NCBI RefSeq assembly: GCF_900095385.1
Contig: NZ_FMID01000045.1
Coordinates: 1 to 42,508 of the forward strand
Direction: 5' to 3'
Length of the DNA: 42,508 bases
DNA from: Methanoculleus chikugoensis
Lineage (GTDB): Archaea > Halobacteriota > Methanomicrobia > Methanomicrobiales > Methanoculleaceae
Shown here: in pieces, positions 7,933 through 15,836 of the stretch
Layout: each line of letters starts with the position of its first letter
Position numbering within the stretch: the stretch's first letter is position 1
Notes under the pieces: generated by a model
Seen by the model: the letters and a program-made list of their open reading frames with translations, nothing else
The model's database searches: none
What the model was told of the DNA's origin: nothing
Position numbers and translations under genes: made by a program

Positions 7933-9876
7933 ATGGCAAAAGGTTTCAGTATACGGGCCCGGTGCCGGAACTTCGGGTGGCCGCGAGATCGCGGAACGAG
8001 CGAGATCGGCAGGCCGGTCATTGGAGCGGAGAGGCGTTTTGTCGATAGGGCCGTCGGAAAACTGCTCTTTTGTGCCGCGCTGGCCGCGATCGTTGCAGTC
8101 TTCTTCATCATCGTCTTCTTGCTCCGCGACGGCTACCAGATCGTTCTCGAGACGGGTCTCTGGGACTTCCTCGCCGGTGCGGAATGGAACCCGACCGGCC
8201 GGAACCCGGCCTACGGGGTGTTTCCGCTCATCACCGGCACGCTCCAGGTGATGGCGCTCGCGATGGTCATCGCCGTCCCGCTCAGCATCGGGAGCGCCGT
8301 CTTCATCGCAGAGATCGCCTCTCCGGGGATGAAATCGATCATAAAACCCGCTATCGAGCTGCTGGCCGGCATTCCCTCCGTCGTCTACGGGTTCTTCGGC
8401 CTGATCCTTCTGACCGACTGGATACGCGTTGCATTCGACCAGCCGTCAGGGTCGAGCTGGCTTGCGGGCTCGATCCTCCTCGCGATCATGGCCATACCGA
8501 CGATCACGAGCGTCGCCGAGGACGCCATCAGTTCGGTCCCGAGAGAGTTCAAAGAGGGCAGCCTTGCTCTCGGGGCAACACACTGGCAGACGATCCGGAG
8601 GGTGATCGTGCCCGGTGCGCTCTCCGGTATCAGCGCAGCGATCATCCTCGGGATGGGGCGCGCCATCGGCGAGACGATGGCGGTGCTCATGGTCACGGGG
8701 AACGCCGCCGTCATCCCGGACCCGATCTACGACGTCTTCTCCCCCGTGCGGACGCTGACCGGGACGCTGGGCATCGAGATGGGCGAGGTCGCGTTCGGAA
8801 GCACGCATTACCATGCGCTCTTCGGTGTTGCGGTGGTCCTGCTCTTCATCACGCTCGCGATCAACAGCGCGGCACGGGTCATCACCACCCGGATACAGGG
8901 AACACAGGGTACGGCACGGCCCATCCCGTCCGGGCGGGTGACGGCCGCGATCCGGCGCTCCACGCCATATCGGGCGCTTACCGCGGCGGCCTCACGCATA
9001 ACCCACGCCGCATCGGCGCCGTTCGGAAGGCTTCTCCCCCCGAGGACCTCGCAGCGATGCGCGTTCCTCCTGATATCGCTCTCGGTCGCGATCGTGATCG
9101 CGGCTCTCGGGGTGATCCTCTTCGAGATCGTCGTCAACGGGGCCGGAGCGATCTCCTGGGAGTTCCTGACCGGGTCGCCGAGAGATCTCGGGAGAGCGGG
9201 GGGGATATTCCCCGCGATCGTCGGGACGTTCTACCTCGTGGGAGGAGCCCTCGCCGTCGCCCTTCCGCTCGGGATCGCGACGGCCGTCTATCTCGTCGAG
9301 TACACGGCCGAGACCCCGCTGACGCGGAGCATCCGGGCCGCGGTGGACCTGCTGAACGGAACGCCGTCCATCGTCTTCGGGCTCTTCGGGTTCGCGTTCC
9401 TGGTGCTCTTCATGGGTTTCGGGGTCTCGCTGATCGCCGGACAGATCACCCTCGGCCTGATGATTCTTCCCACGATCATCCGGACGACCGAAGAGGCGCT
9501 CCGGTCGATCCCCGGCTCCCTCCGGGAGGGAAGTTACGCTCTCGGAGCGACGAAGTGGCAGACGATCTCGCGGGTGGTCCTGCCCCCGGCACTCCCCGGG
9601 ATCCTCACCGGAGCGATCCTCTCCATCGGGCGCGCTGCAGGCGAGACGGCACCCATCATGTTCACGGCAGCGATCTTCAGCAGCAGATTCCTGCCGTCGT
9701 CGCTCACAGAACCGGTGATGGCGCTTCCATACCACCTCTTCGTCCTCACCACGACCGTTCCGGGGGCGGCCACGCAGAGTTACGGGACCGCGTTCGTGCT
9801 CCTGCTGCTGGTCCTCACGATCTATCTCGCCGCGATCCTCGTTCGGCGGCGATACCGTCGGGAAACGGTGATGTAA
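7933..9876 (+). CDS. pstCA: Fused phosphate ABC transporter permease, PstC-PstA
   Basis: One uninterrupted frame of 647 codons holds two complete permease domains. The first half (about residues 35-320) is PstC-like, with PLSIGSAVFIAEIASP, ELLAGIPSVVYGFFG and the EAA-type loop EGSLALGATHWQTIRRVIVPGALSGI. The second half (about 375-640) is PstA-like, with PLGIATAVYLVEYTAE, DLLNGTPSIVFGLFG and a second EAA loop EGSYALGATKWQTISRVVLPPALPGI. A basic linker of about 60 residues joins them (residues near 315-375). Each half shows about six hydrophobic segments. I prefer the ATG at 7933 to the GTG at 7927 because GGCGGAG (7921-7926 region) precedes it. It ends immediately before pstB. PstC and PstA are normally separate proteins that pair as a heterodimer; here they would be made in equal amounts. 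Confidence 0.92.
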   Translation: MAKGFSIRARCRNFGWPRDRGTSEIGRPVIGAERRFVDRAVGKLLFCAALAAIVAVFFIIVFLLRDGYQIVLETGLWDFLAGAEWNPTGRNPAYGVFPLITGTLQVMALAMVIAVPLSIGSAVFIAEIASPGMKSIIKPAIELLAGIPSVVYGFFGLILLTDWIRVAFDQPSGSSWLAGSILLAIMAIPTITSVAEDAISSVPREFKEGSLALGATHWQTIRRVIVPGALSGISAAIILGMGRAIGETMAVLMVTGNAAVIPDPIYDVFSPVRTLTGTLGIEMGEVAFGSTHYHALFGVAVVLLFITLAINSAARVITTRIQGTQGTARPIPSGRVTAAIRRSTPYRALTAAASRITHAASAPFGRLLPPRTSQRCAFLLISLSVAIVIAALGVILFEIVVNGAGAISWEFLTGSPRDLGRAGGIFPAIVGTFYLVGGALAVALPLGIATAVYLVEYTAETPLTRSIRAAVDLLNGTPSIVFGLFGFAFLVLFMGFGVSLIAGQITLGLMILPTIIRTTEEALRSIPGSLREGSYALGATKWQTISRVVLPPALPGILTGAILSIGRAAGETAPIMFTAAIFSSRFLPSSLTEPVMALPYHLFVLTTTVPGAATQSYGTAFVLLLLVLTIYLAAILVRRRYRRETVM

Positions 9877-10638
9877 ATGACTGGATCCACGATCCTCGAG
9901 ACAACGAACCTCAACCTCTGGTACGGGCAGAAGCAGGCCCTCATCGATATCTCGCTCCATGTCCCGAAGAACAGGGTCACGGCGCTGATCGGGCCGTCGG
10001 GATGCGGGAAATCGACCCTGCTCCGGTGCTTCAACCGGATGAACGACCTCATCGACTCCTCCAGGATCACCGGAGAGATCCTCTTCAACGGGAGCGATAT
10101 CCACGACCCCCGTGCGGACGTATATGCGATCCGCGAGAAGATCGGCATGGTTTTCCAGAAGCCCAACCCGTTCCCGAAGAGCATCTACGAGAACGTCGCT
10201 TACGGCTCCCGCATTCATGGGGTGGGCGATAAGAAGGAACTCGACCGCATCGTCGAGGAGAGCCTGAAAGGGGCCGCGCTCTGGGACGAAGTGAAGGACC
10301 GCCTCCACGAACCCGCGCACTCCCTCTCGGGCGGGCAGCAGCAGAGACTCTGCATCGCGCGATCCCTTGCGGTCGGGCCGGAGGTGATCCTGATGGACGA
10401 GCCCTGCTCCGCCCTCGACCCCATCGCCACGGCGAAGATCGAGGACCTCATCATCCGGCTTGCCCGGGACTACACCGTCGTCATCGTCACGCACAACATG
10501 CAGCAGGCGGCGCGGGCCAGCGACTACACCGGGTTCATGTACCTGGGAAGACTGGTGGAGTTCGACAAAACCACGAAGATCTTCGAAGATCCCGGTGAAG
10601 AACTGACGGAGAACTACATCACCGGGCGGTTCGGGTAG
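9877..10638 (+). CDS. pstB: Phosphate ABC transporter ATP-binding protein PstB
   Basis: A 253-residue ATPase of the PstB family that powers phosphate import through the fused permease. Visible motifs are Walker [10 protein letters not shown] (residues 39-47), the PstB-typical segment [13 protein letters not shown]-loop [23 protein letters not shown] signature LSGGQQQR (about residue 150), Walker B VILMDEP (about 169-175) and the switch His in [15 protein letters not shown]. The start ATG directly follows the TAA of pstCA with no gap, so translation is probably coupled. Length and motif order are normal. Confidence 0.97.
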   Translation: MTGSTILETTNLNLWYGQKQALIDISLHVPKNRVTALIGPSGCGKSTLLRCFNRMNDLIDSSRITGEILFNGSDIHDPRADVYAIREKIGMVFQKPNPFPKSIYENVAYGSRIHGVGDKKELDRIVEESLKGAALWDEVKDRLHEPAHSLSGGQQQRLCIARSLAVGPEVILMDEPCSALDPIATAKIEDLIIRLARDYTVVIVTHNMQQAARASDYTGFMYLGRLVEFDKTTKIFEDPGEELTENYITGRFG

Positions 10639-10647
10639 GGAGAGCCA

Positions 10648-11298
10648 ATGGTAACGAAATTTCATACAGAAATTGCGTCCCTGAAAGGGGACGTCCTCGC
10701 GATGGGCCGCCTCGCACAGGGTATGCTCCGGCAGTCGATGGTAGCGTTAAAGGCGCAGGACGTGACGCTCGCCGAGACGATCGGCGAGGAGAAGCAGAAA
10801 CTCGCGGATTACGATGATGAGATCGAGCAGAAATGCCTGCGACTCATCGCCCTCAACCAGCCGATGGCAAAAGACCTCCGGACGATCGCAGCCTCGATGA
10901 AGGTGATCGCGAACCTCTACCGCATCGGCCGCTACGGGAAAGACATCACCATCGTTGTACCCGATCTCGCCGGGGCGCCGCACGTGGGAAACCTCGTCAG
11001 CCTCCCCCACATGGGAGAGGTCGTCGACGGGATGATAACGGATGTGATGGTCGCGTTCGAGCGTGAAGACCTCAGTGTGATAGCCGATATCCAGAGCCGG
11101 GAGGAGGTCGTCGACGCCCTCAGGTACTCCATATTCCGCGAGTGCCTCACCTACATGATGGAGGACCCGAAGAACATCACGAGGTGCACGAACTACGTCA
11201 TGATTGCCCGGTACCTCGAACGTTGCGGGGACCACGCGTGCAAGATCGCGGAGAAGGTGCACTACATGGTGACGGGCGACCGGATTGAGATCCGGTGA
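10648..11298 (+). CDS. phoU: Phosphate uptake regulator PhoU
   Basis: A 216-residue all-helical protein with two PhoU repeats, each a three-helix bundle with the metal-binding E/D-rich pattern; visible in DYDDEIEQKCLRLIALNQPMAKDLRTIAASMKVIANLYRIGRYGKDI and again in NITRCTNYVMIARYLERCGDHACKIAEKVHYM. PhoU adjusts phosphate transport by acting on the Pst ATPase and, in bacteria, on the sensor kinase. There is no extra DNA-binding domain, unlike some archaeal PhoU-like regulators. It lies nine bases after pstB, with GGAGAG as ribosome-binding site, and closes the operon. Confidence 0.95.
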   Translation: MVTKFHTEIASLKGDVLAMGRLAQGMLRQSMVALKAQDVTLAETIGEEKQKLADYDDEIEQKCLRLIALNQPMAKDLRTIAASMKVIANLYRIGRYGKDITIVVPDLAGAPHVGNLVSLPHMGEVVDGMITDVMVAFEREDLSVIADIQSREEVVDALRYSIFRECLTYMMEDPKNITRCTNYVMIARYLERCGDHACKIAEKVHYMVTGDRIEIR

Positions 11299-11384
11299 TA
11301 CGGCAACGTCCCCTTTACCCCCCGAGGATAGAGATGCAGCACGGGCGGGTGAACGACCGGTGACCGCCGGAGATTCCCAAGTGG

Positions 11385-11392
11385 TTTTATAC
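11385..11392 (+). promoter_or_regulatory. TATA box of the RNB exoribonuclease gene
   Basis: TTTTATAC centred about 27 bases upstream of the ATG at 11416. With the usual archaeal distance from TATA box to start of transcription, the message would begin at or just before the start codon, so translation is probably leaderless. Position-based inference. Confidence 0.55.
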
Positions 11393-11415
11393 CCGCAAAC
11401 GAATCTCTCAGAGAG

Positions 11416-12882
11416 ATGCAGAACGAGCAGCCCGTGAACCTGAAGGGCATCGCGTGGACGGCGATGCAGCAGTACGGCTTCATCCCGGCCTTCCGGCCGG
11501 CCGTCCTCCGGGAGGTCGACGCTCTCGCCGAAGGCGCCTTCCCGGATACCCCCGGCGACCCCCTTGATCTCCGGTCGCTCCTCTGGTCCTCGATAGACAA
11601 CCACGACTCAGAGGATCTCGACCAGATCGAGGTCTGCGAAAAGGGATCGGACGGTGAGATCCGGGTCCGGGTCGCGATTGCGGACGTCGACTCCCGCGTC
11701 CCGAAAGGATCGGAGACCGACCGGCACGCCGCCCATAACGGGACATCGGTCTACACCGGTGTTGTGACCTTCCCGATGCTCCCCGACCGCCTCTCGGCGG
11801 GCATCACCTCGCTCCTGCCCGGCCGGGACCGGATGGCGATCGTCATCGAGTACACCGTTCGTCCGGACGGGAGCACGATACCCGGCGACATCTACCGGGC
11901 GACCGTCAGGAACCACGCGAAACTCGTCTACGAGGAGGTCGGCGACTGGCTGGAGGGGAGTGGCCCCGTCCCGGAGGCGGTCAGGGAGACGCCGGGGCTT
12001 GCAGAGCAGGTCCTCCTCCAGCACGAGGCCGCGATGCGCATGAAGAAGCGGCGGACGGAACAGGGAGCGCTCGCCCTCGAGACGATCGAGGCCGAACCGC
12101 TCGTTGAGGAGAACCGGGTCATGGCGCTCGTCGTCCAGGAGCAGAACTTCGCCCGGTGCCTCATCGAGGAGTTCATGGTCGCGGCGAACGGCAGCATAAC
12201 GGCGTTTCTCGCCGCCGCCGATCTTCCCATGATCCACCGGGTCGTTCGCACCCCGAAGAACTGGGACGGGATCGTGAGAGAGGCCGCAGAGCGCGGTGAG
12301 ACCCTGCCCGACCGGCCGGACGCAGAAGCGCTCACCCGGTTCCTTATCCGGCAGAAGGCGGCCGACCCCGACCGCTTCCCCGACCTCTCGCTCACGATCG
12401 TGAAACTGATGGGCGCGGGGGAGTACGTGGCGTTCCGGCCGGGAGACGAGCCGGTCGGCCACTTCGCCCTCGCGGTCACCGACTACACCCACGGCACCGC
12501 CCCGAACCGGCGCTACGTCGATATCGTCATCCAGCGGCTGATTAAATCGGTCATCGACGGGGATGAATGCCCGTATACCTGCGAAGAGCTCGACGACCTT
12601 GCCGCACGGCTCACCGACCGGGAGAAGGCGTCGCAGAAGGTTGAGCGCTACGTCCGGAAGGCCGCGGCCGCCGTCCTCCTCCGGGAGCGGATCGGCGAGA
12701 CGTTTGAAGCGTTCGTCACCGGCGCCTCCGAGAAGGGAACCTACGTCCGGCTGATCGATCCGCCGGCCGAAGGAAGGGTCGTGCTGGGCGAGCAGGGGCT
12801 CCGGGTCGGCCAGCGGGTGCGCGTCCGCTTGCTCGCGACGGACCCTTACAAAGGTTTCGTCGATTTCGGGCGCACCCGGTGA
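11416..12882 (+). CDS. RNB-domain exoribonuclease (RNase II/R family)
   Basis: A 488-residue 3'-to-5' exoribonuclease-like protein. The RNB domain fills most of the chain, beginning with the metal-binding motif SIDNHDSEDLDQIE (residues 59-72). Further family marks are VAIADVDSRV, TFPMLPDRLSAGITSLLPG, ARCLIEEFMVAANGSI and HFALAVTDYTHGTAPNRRYVDIVIQR. The C-terminal 80 residues (FEAFVTGASEKGTYVRL..GQRVRVRLLATD) form a short S1-like RNA-binding domain. There is almost no N-terminal cold-shock region, so it is shorter than bacterial RNase II or R. In E. coli RNase II four aspartates hold the metals (D201, D207, D209, D210); here D61, D67 and D69 match but the fourth is Gln70. I recall the same DLDQ form in a subfamily of active relatives, so this need not mean loss of activity. 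It stands alone with its own promoter. Confidence 0.9.
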   Translation: MQNEQPVNLKGIAWTAMQQYGFIPAFRPAVLREVDALAEGAFPDTPGDPLDLRSLLWSSIDNHDSEDLDQIEVCEKGSDGEIRVRVAIADVDSRVPKGSETDRHAAHNGTSVYTGVVTFPMLPDRLSAGITSLLPGRDRMAIVIEYTVRPDGSTIPGDIYRATVRNHAKLVYEEVGDWLEGSGPVPEAVRETPGLAEQVLLQHEAAMRMKKRRTEQGALALETIEAEPLVEENRVMALVVQEQNFARCLIEEFMVAANGSITAFLAAADLPMIHRVVRTPKNWDGIVREAAERGETLPDRPDAEALTRFLIRQKAADPDRFPDLSLTIVKLMGAGEYVAFRPGDEPVGHFALAVTDYTHGTAPNRRYVDIVIQRLIKSVIDGDECPYTCEELDDLAARLTDREKASQKVERYVRKAAAAVLLRERIGETFEAFVTGASEKGTYVRLIDPPAEGRVVLGEQGLRVGQRVRVRLLATDPYKGFVDFGRTR

Positions 12883-13078
12883 GAGAGGAACGGAGACGGG
12901 TACCCACGAGAACGTACCGTCTCCGGTTCGTTGAAACCGGGAAATCCTCCTGGTTCATAGTGAAGATGCAAAGAACGTTAAGATCTTGAAAGAAGAAAAG
13001 AAGGGCGGCCTTGCGTTCATCCCGGGCTTTCAGCCGCGAGAATTCCCGCTCTGCCGCCTTCATCCCTGGGGTGGATCC

Positions 13079-13420
13079 TCAGAGAAGCCCCAGGATACCA
13101 ATGACGATCGCGATGACACCGATGATCGTCTGGAAGCCGCCCAGCCACTTACCGAACTTCTCGAGATACACACCGAGACCCGGGACTACGTGGAACGCAC
13201 CGGTCAGGAGGATGGCCCCCACCAGGAAGGCAACTATACCCTGCAGTGAGAAGATCCCCAGTAGTCCGAGGATCATCATGACGATCCCTATGATGACCTG
13301 GAAACCGCCCAGGAACTTGCCTGCCTTCTCAAGGAAGCCCCCGAGCACGGGCAGGGCCCCTATAATTCCTGCACATAATACCAATCCACCGATTATGTTC
13401 ATTATCGCGGTTATTGCCAC
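13079..13420 (-). CDS. Small membrane protein with internal duplication
   Basis: A 113-residue, very hydrophobic protein that I cannot assign to a characterised family. It consists of two similar halves: GFLEKAGKFLGGFQVIIGIVMM-like in the first and VYLEKFGKWLGGFQTIIGVIAI-like in the second, each with a short amphipathic segment (LEK.GK.LGGFQ) between transmembrane stretches. About four membrane segments are likely. The GTG start at 13420 is well supported by the strong GGAGGTGA at 13425-13432 and a TATA box near 13460. No neighbouring gene shares its strand closely, so it is probably monocistronic. Short glycine-rich membrane proteins like this sometimes occur as hypothetical proteins in methanogens; the function is unknown. 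Confidence 0.8.
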   Translation of the reverse strand: MAITAIMNIIGGLVLCAGIIGALPVLGGFLEKAGKFLGGFQVIIGIVMMILGLLGIFSLQGIVAFLVGAILLTGAFHVVPGLGVYLEKFGKWLGGFQTIIGVIAIVIGILGLL

Positions 13421-13424
13421 AATT

Positions 13425-13468
13425 TCACCTCCATTGCATTACGTTACAAAGTTGGATTATAAATATAC
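13425..13468 (-). promoter_or_regulatory. TATA box and strong ribosome-binding site of the duplicated membrane protein
   Basis: Read on the minus strand, TATATTTATAA (13456-13467 region) is followed about 25 bases later by GGAGGTGA (13425-13432), which is nearly a full complement to the end of 16S rRNA and lies four bases before the GTG start. This decides the start codon and suggests strong translation. Confidence 0.6.
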
Positions 13469-13562
13469 CTCTGATACATTAAGTTAATTCAGTTAACATT
13501 TGGCATTAATTTAGAATATACCGCCGTTTCTGGACAGGATATGCCTGCTAACGTGTCAACTA

Positions 13563-13606
13563 CCCCGCCCTTCAGGGCGGGGCTTGAGACTCTATCGTGT
13601 CGATAG
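13563..13606 (-). mobile_element. Right end of an IS200/IS605-type element (TnpB omega-RNA 3' hairpins)
   Basis: Two perfect hairpins follow each other: CCCCGCCC-TTCA-GGGCGGGG (13563-13582 as read on plus) and CTATCG-TGT-CGATAG (13592-13606). On the minus strand the first reads as the ending typical of many archaeal IS200/IS605 elements, a GC-rich stem then GGTAGTTGA. The stop codon of the TnpB remnant lies in the second stem. In intact elements this end folds into the 3' part of the guide-like omega RNA, with the guide lying just beyond the right end, here at about 13540-13556. No left end or TnpA gene is seen. Confidence 0.65.
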
Positions 13607-13783
13607 TTCTCGTATGGGTGGTTGACTGCACCCCTGCACCTCCAGGGTATACCTGTAGGTGCGTGCTCTGGACTCGATGTTCCGAGCACCGATAAGATCA
13701 GCATGGAGGGAGTGCCCGCAGAAAACCGACATTGCACATGACTCCTCCCCCTTCGCACCGGGAGCATCCAGGGACATTTCAGC
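13592..13783 (-). pseudogene. Remnant of IS605-type TnpB (C-terminal zinc finger and RuvC-III part)
   Basis: An open stretch of about 63 codons, without a convincing start, encodes the tail of a TnpB RNA-guided nuclease. The recognisable part is FCGHSLHADLIGARNIESRA, the second half of the TnpB zinc finger followed by the HADxxGARNI segment, whose Asp corresponds to the third RuvC catalytic acid. After it comes the short tail (YRYTLEVQGCSQPP) that precedes the right end in such elements. The upstream coding part (about 300 codons) is missing: a stop is met at 13784-13786 and the DNA beyond shows no TnpB similarity that I can recognise. The first CxxC pair of the zinc finger is also damaged (ESCAMSVFC). 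It is therefore a decayed element, although the RNA-forming end is well kept. Confidence 0.7.
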
Positions 13784-13961
13784 TCAGCTCTGCCATCTCG
13801 CGATGCAGGCCGGAGCGGACCAGATCCGAGAACATCCCGGCGACAGGCGGTCCTGTACCGGGAACACTTCGTCGATCTGTTTCCGGGAAGCAGGGAACGC
13901 CATATCCTCTGCCGGGCGGAAGGAGATCCCTAAACCCACGGGAAGATGCCTGTAGAGAGTC

Positions 13962-14003
13962 CCGCCGGAGCGGGAAAGCCCCGGATGCGAATCTGCAAAA
14001 AAA
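13962..14003 (-). terminator. Terminator of the MscS gene
   Basis: On the minus strand a run of seven T (13997-14003) starts 10 bases after the MscS stop, followed further on by a small hairpin CCCGC-CGGA-GCGGG (13961-13974). The T-run alone is enough for an archaeal terminator; the hairpin is beyond it and may be incidental. The DNA between 13784 and 13996 shows no gene I can support. Confidence 0.45.
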
Positions 14004-14013
14004 TAGGAGAGAT

Positions 14014-14835
14014 CTATTGGGCCCGGTCCAGGTGGACGTCCACCTGCGGGAAGGCTATCTCGATGCCGGCCTCTCTGAACGCCCGGACGACGTCGCGATT
14101 CAGGTCCCACTGCACGCCCCACATATCGGACGTCTTCGTCCACGCCCGGAGAGCGAGGTTCACCGAAGAGTCGGCGAGTTCGGTGACGACGACCACGGGT
14201 TCCGGCGACGGGAGCACGCCCTCGTGGGCCGCCATCAGGTCGGTGGCGACCCGGATTGCCTTATCAAGGTCGCTGTCGTAGGCGGCCCTGACCTTGACCT
14301 CGACACGGCGGGTCTCCATCCGGGTGGAGTTGATCACCGGGCTCCCCCAGACGAGGGAGTTCGGGATGGTGATGTAGGTGTTGTCGGGCTTCAGCAACTC
14401 GGTCGCCATGATGCCGACCGAAGTGACCGTCCCGGATATGCCGTTAACCTCAACGAGCTCGTCCTTGTCGATGGGGCGGAAGGCCGCCAGCCAGACTCCG
14501 GCGGCGAGGTTGGTGACGGTGTCCTGCAGGCCGAAACCGAGGATGAGCCCGATCACCGCCGAGAGCCCGAGCACCACGGAGGAGATGTCGAACCCGATCG
14601 TCGCGATGACGATGAGGGCGAGGATCACGTAGAGCAGGATCGAGAAAAATCTGATCAGGAACTCGACGACCAGGCCGGGCAGTTTCGAGGCCCGGGAGAG
14701 CATCTTTTTGAAGACGGACGTGAGAATTTTCACCACGATCCATCCGATGATCGCGACAAGCACGGCGAGAACGACGCTTTCGAGCGTGATGTCGGAGAGC
14801 GGAACGGTGACGTTGAGAATTTCTGCGATCTCCAT
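14014..14835 (-). CDS. MscS-family mechanosensitive ion channel
   Basis: A small-conductance mechanosensitive channel of about 273 residues that would open under membrane tension to release solutes after osmotic downshock. Three hydrophobic segments occupy the first 130 residues; the third is the pore helix, glycine/alanine-rich (GLSAVIGLILGFGLQDTVTN), followed by the family signature LAAGVWLAAFRPIDKDELVEVNGISGTV. The beta domain includes IPNSLVWGSPVINSTR, and the C-terminal alpha/beta domain reaches the end. I take the ATG at 14835 (MEIAEILN); an in-frame GTG at 14850 is an alternative, and neither has a clear ribosome-binding site. Length is normal for MscS. Confidence 0.93.
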   Translation of the reverse strand: MEIAEILNVTVPLSDITLESVVLAVLVAIIGWIVVKILTSVFKKMLSRASKLPGLVVEFLIRFFSILLYVILALIVIATIGFDISSVVLGLSAVIGLILGFGLQDTVTNLAAGVWLAAFRPIDKDELVEVNGISGTVTSVGIMATELLKPDNTYITIPNSLVWGSPVINSTRMETRRVEVKVRAAYDSDLDKAIRVATDLMAAHEGVLPSPEPVVVVTELADSSVNLALRAWTKTSDMWGVQWDLNRDVVRAFREAGIEIAFPQVDVHLDRAQ

Positions 14836-15023
14836 GCATGAAGGTTGCACGGGAGTTCAGATATACCGGACCCCCGGATGGAGAAAAAGAAGGCGCCGAG
14901 CACCGTTGCAGCCGCGAGCGGACAGCTGGGGGAGAGGGAGGAATGCGATTGACCCGCATCCGAAAAAAAGATAACGGGCATAGGCCCGCCGTGGAGACAC
15001 CGCTTCTCCTTTAGCAGCCGGGT

Positions 15024-15716
15024 TCAGTAACCGAGCGGCTGGCGGATCAGGACGAGGGTTACCCGTCCATCAGTGTCCTCTTTATCGAGGACCACGTGCT
15101 TGCCGATGTAACTCCCGACGCCGTAGGTGCGCTGTACACGCTGGTTCTCGAGGGGCAGGCAGTACTCCCGGCACCGCCGGAACCCCTCGTCGACGGTCGG
15201 CACGATCTTGTTCGTCCCGGAGACGAGGACGAGATGGGCCGCCGCGTGAGGCCACGCCCCCATCCGGCTCCCGGTCTTGTCGCACCCGACGATCTCGCCT
15301 GATTCGGCGATCGCCTGCACCCCGGAGAGGAAGTAATCCGCGGCGACGCTTTTGCGGCGGAGCGCGTGCCGCTTCTCGGTGTCGTTCTCGGCGGTGACGA
15401 CCGCGTGATAGTCCCGCCATCCCTTCGGGTTCTCTTTGAGCACCCGGTCAAACCCCATCTCGACCAGAGTCGTCGAGTAGCCGTTCATGACCTCCGCCCC
15501 CTCGGGCAGCAGGTCGACAACGGCCCGGAGCGCGTCCTCCGCCGAGTCCACGAGGATTACCCTGACGTTCCGGGCCTCGATCGCCTCGACCGTTTTTCTG
15601 AGCGTCGCTTCATCCGGCGTTCGGTTCCACCGCTCCACATCGACTCCGGCATCAGCCATCAGGTTGGCCGCACTGTGCTCTGTGACCTTCTCCATCTGCT
15701 GGATAACATTCGCCAT
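15024..15716 (-). CDS. LUD domain protein (LutC/YkgG-like)
   Basis: A 230-residue LUD-domain protein. In bacteria, proteins of this family (LutB/LutC) take part in iron-sulfur-dependent L-lactate oxidation; stand-alone LUD proteins such as this one have no known reaction. Typical segments are LPEGAEVMNGYSTTLVEMG, AVTAENDTEKRHALRRKSVAADYFLSGVQAIAESGEIV and SGTNKIVPTVDEGFRRCREYCLP. The start is fixed by the near-perfect GAGGTGATC (15720-15728) four bases upstream of the ATG. No lactate-utilisation partner (LutA, LutB) is adjacent; the gene is divergent from a Cache lipoprotein gene with about 120 bases between starts. Confidence 0.87.
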   Translation of the reverse strand: MANVIQQMEKVTEHSAANLMADAGVDVERWNRTPDEATLRKTVEAIEARNVRVILVDSAEDALRAVVDLLPEGAEVMNGYSTTLVEMGFDRVLKENPKGWRDYHAVVTAENDTEKRHALRRKSVAADYFLSGVQAIAESGEIVGCDKTGSRMGAWPHAAAHLVLVSGTNKIVPTVDEGFRRCREYCLPLENQRVQRTYGVGSYIGKHVVLDKEDTDGRVTLVLIRQPLGY

Positions 15717-15836
15717 TCGATCACCTCACGGTCGGGGGGATGTGATCCCACATATACCTCTCGATGTCGGGGTCGCATCGCTTTCCCGGCGAAGAAGATT
15801 CCGGCATCTTTTTTCTATTCCAGCACACACGGGAGT

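Noticed and set aside
8070-10232. A 720-codon open frame on the plus strand, in a different frame from pstCA and pstB
   Set aside because: It is rich in Arg, Pro, Gly and Asp with no domain, and it overlaps two well-identified pst genes. Long empty frames like this are a by-product of high GC content.
8992-10665. A 557-codon frame on the minus strand opposite pstCA and pstB
   Set aside because: Composition is typical of an antisense shadow (many Arg, Asp, Glu and Gly), with no recognisable motif; the plus-strand genes are certain.
13784-14143. A minus-strand frame that could be an upstream piece of the TnpB remnant
   Set aside because: Its translation shows no RuvC motif or other TnpB similarity, and much of it is in the wrong frame over the end of the MscS gene.
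13732-14841. A 369-codon plus-strand frame opposite the MscS gene
   Set aside because: Shadow of the mechanosensitive channel gene; very rich in Asp, Arg and Gly and without a domain.
15366-15836. Long N-terminal extension of the Cache lipoprotein
   Set aside because: It runs opposite the LUD gene, and the signal peptide begins only at 15837.
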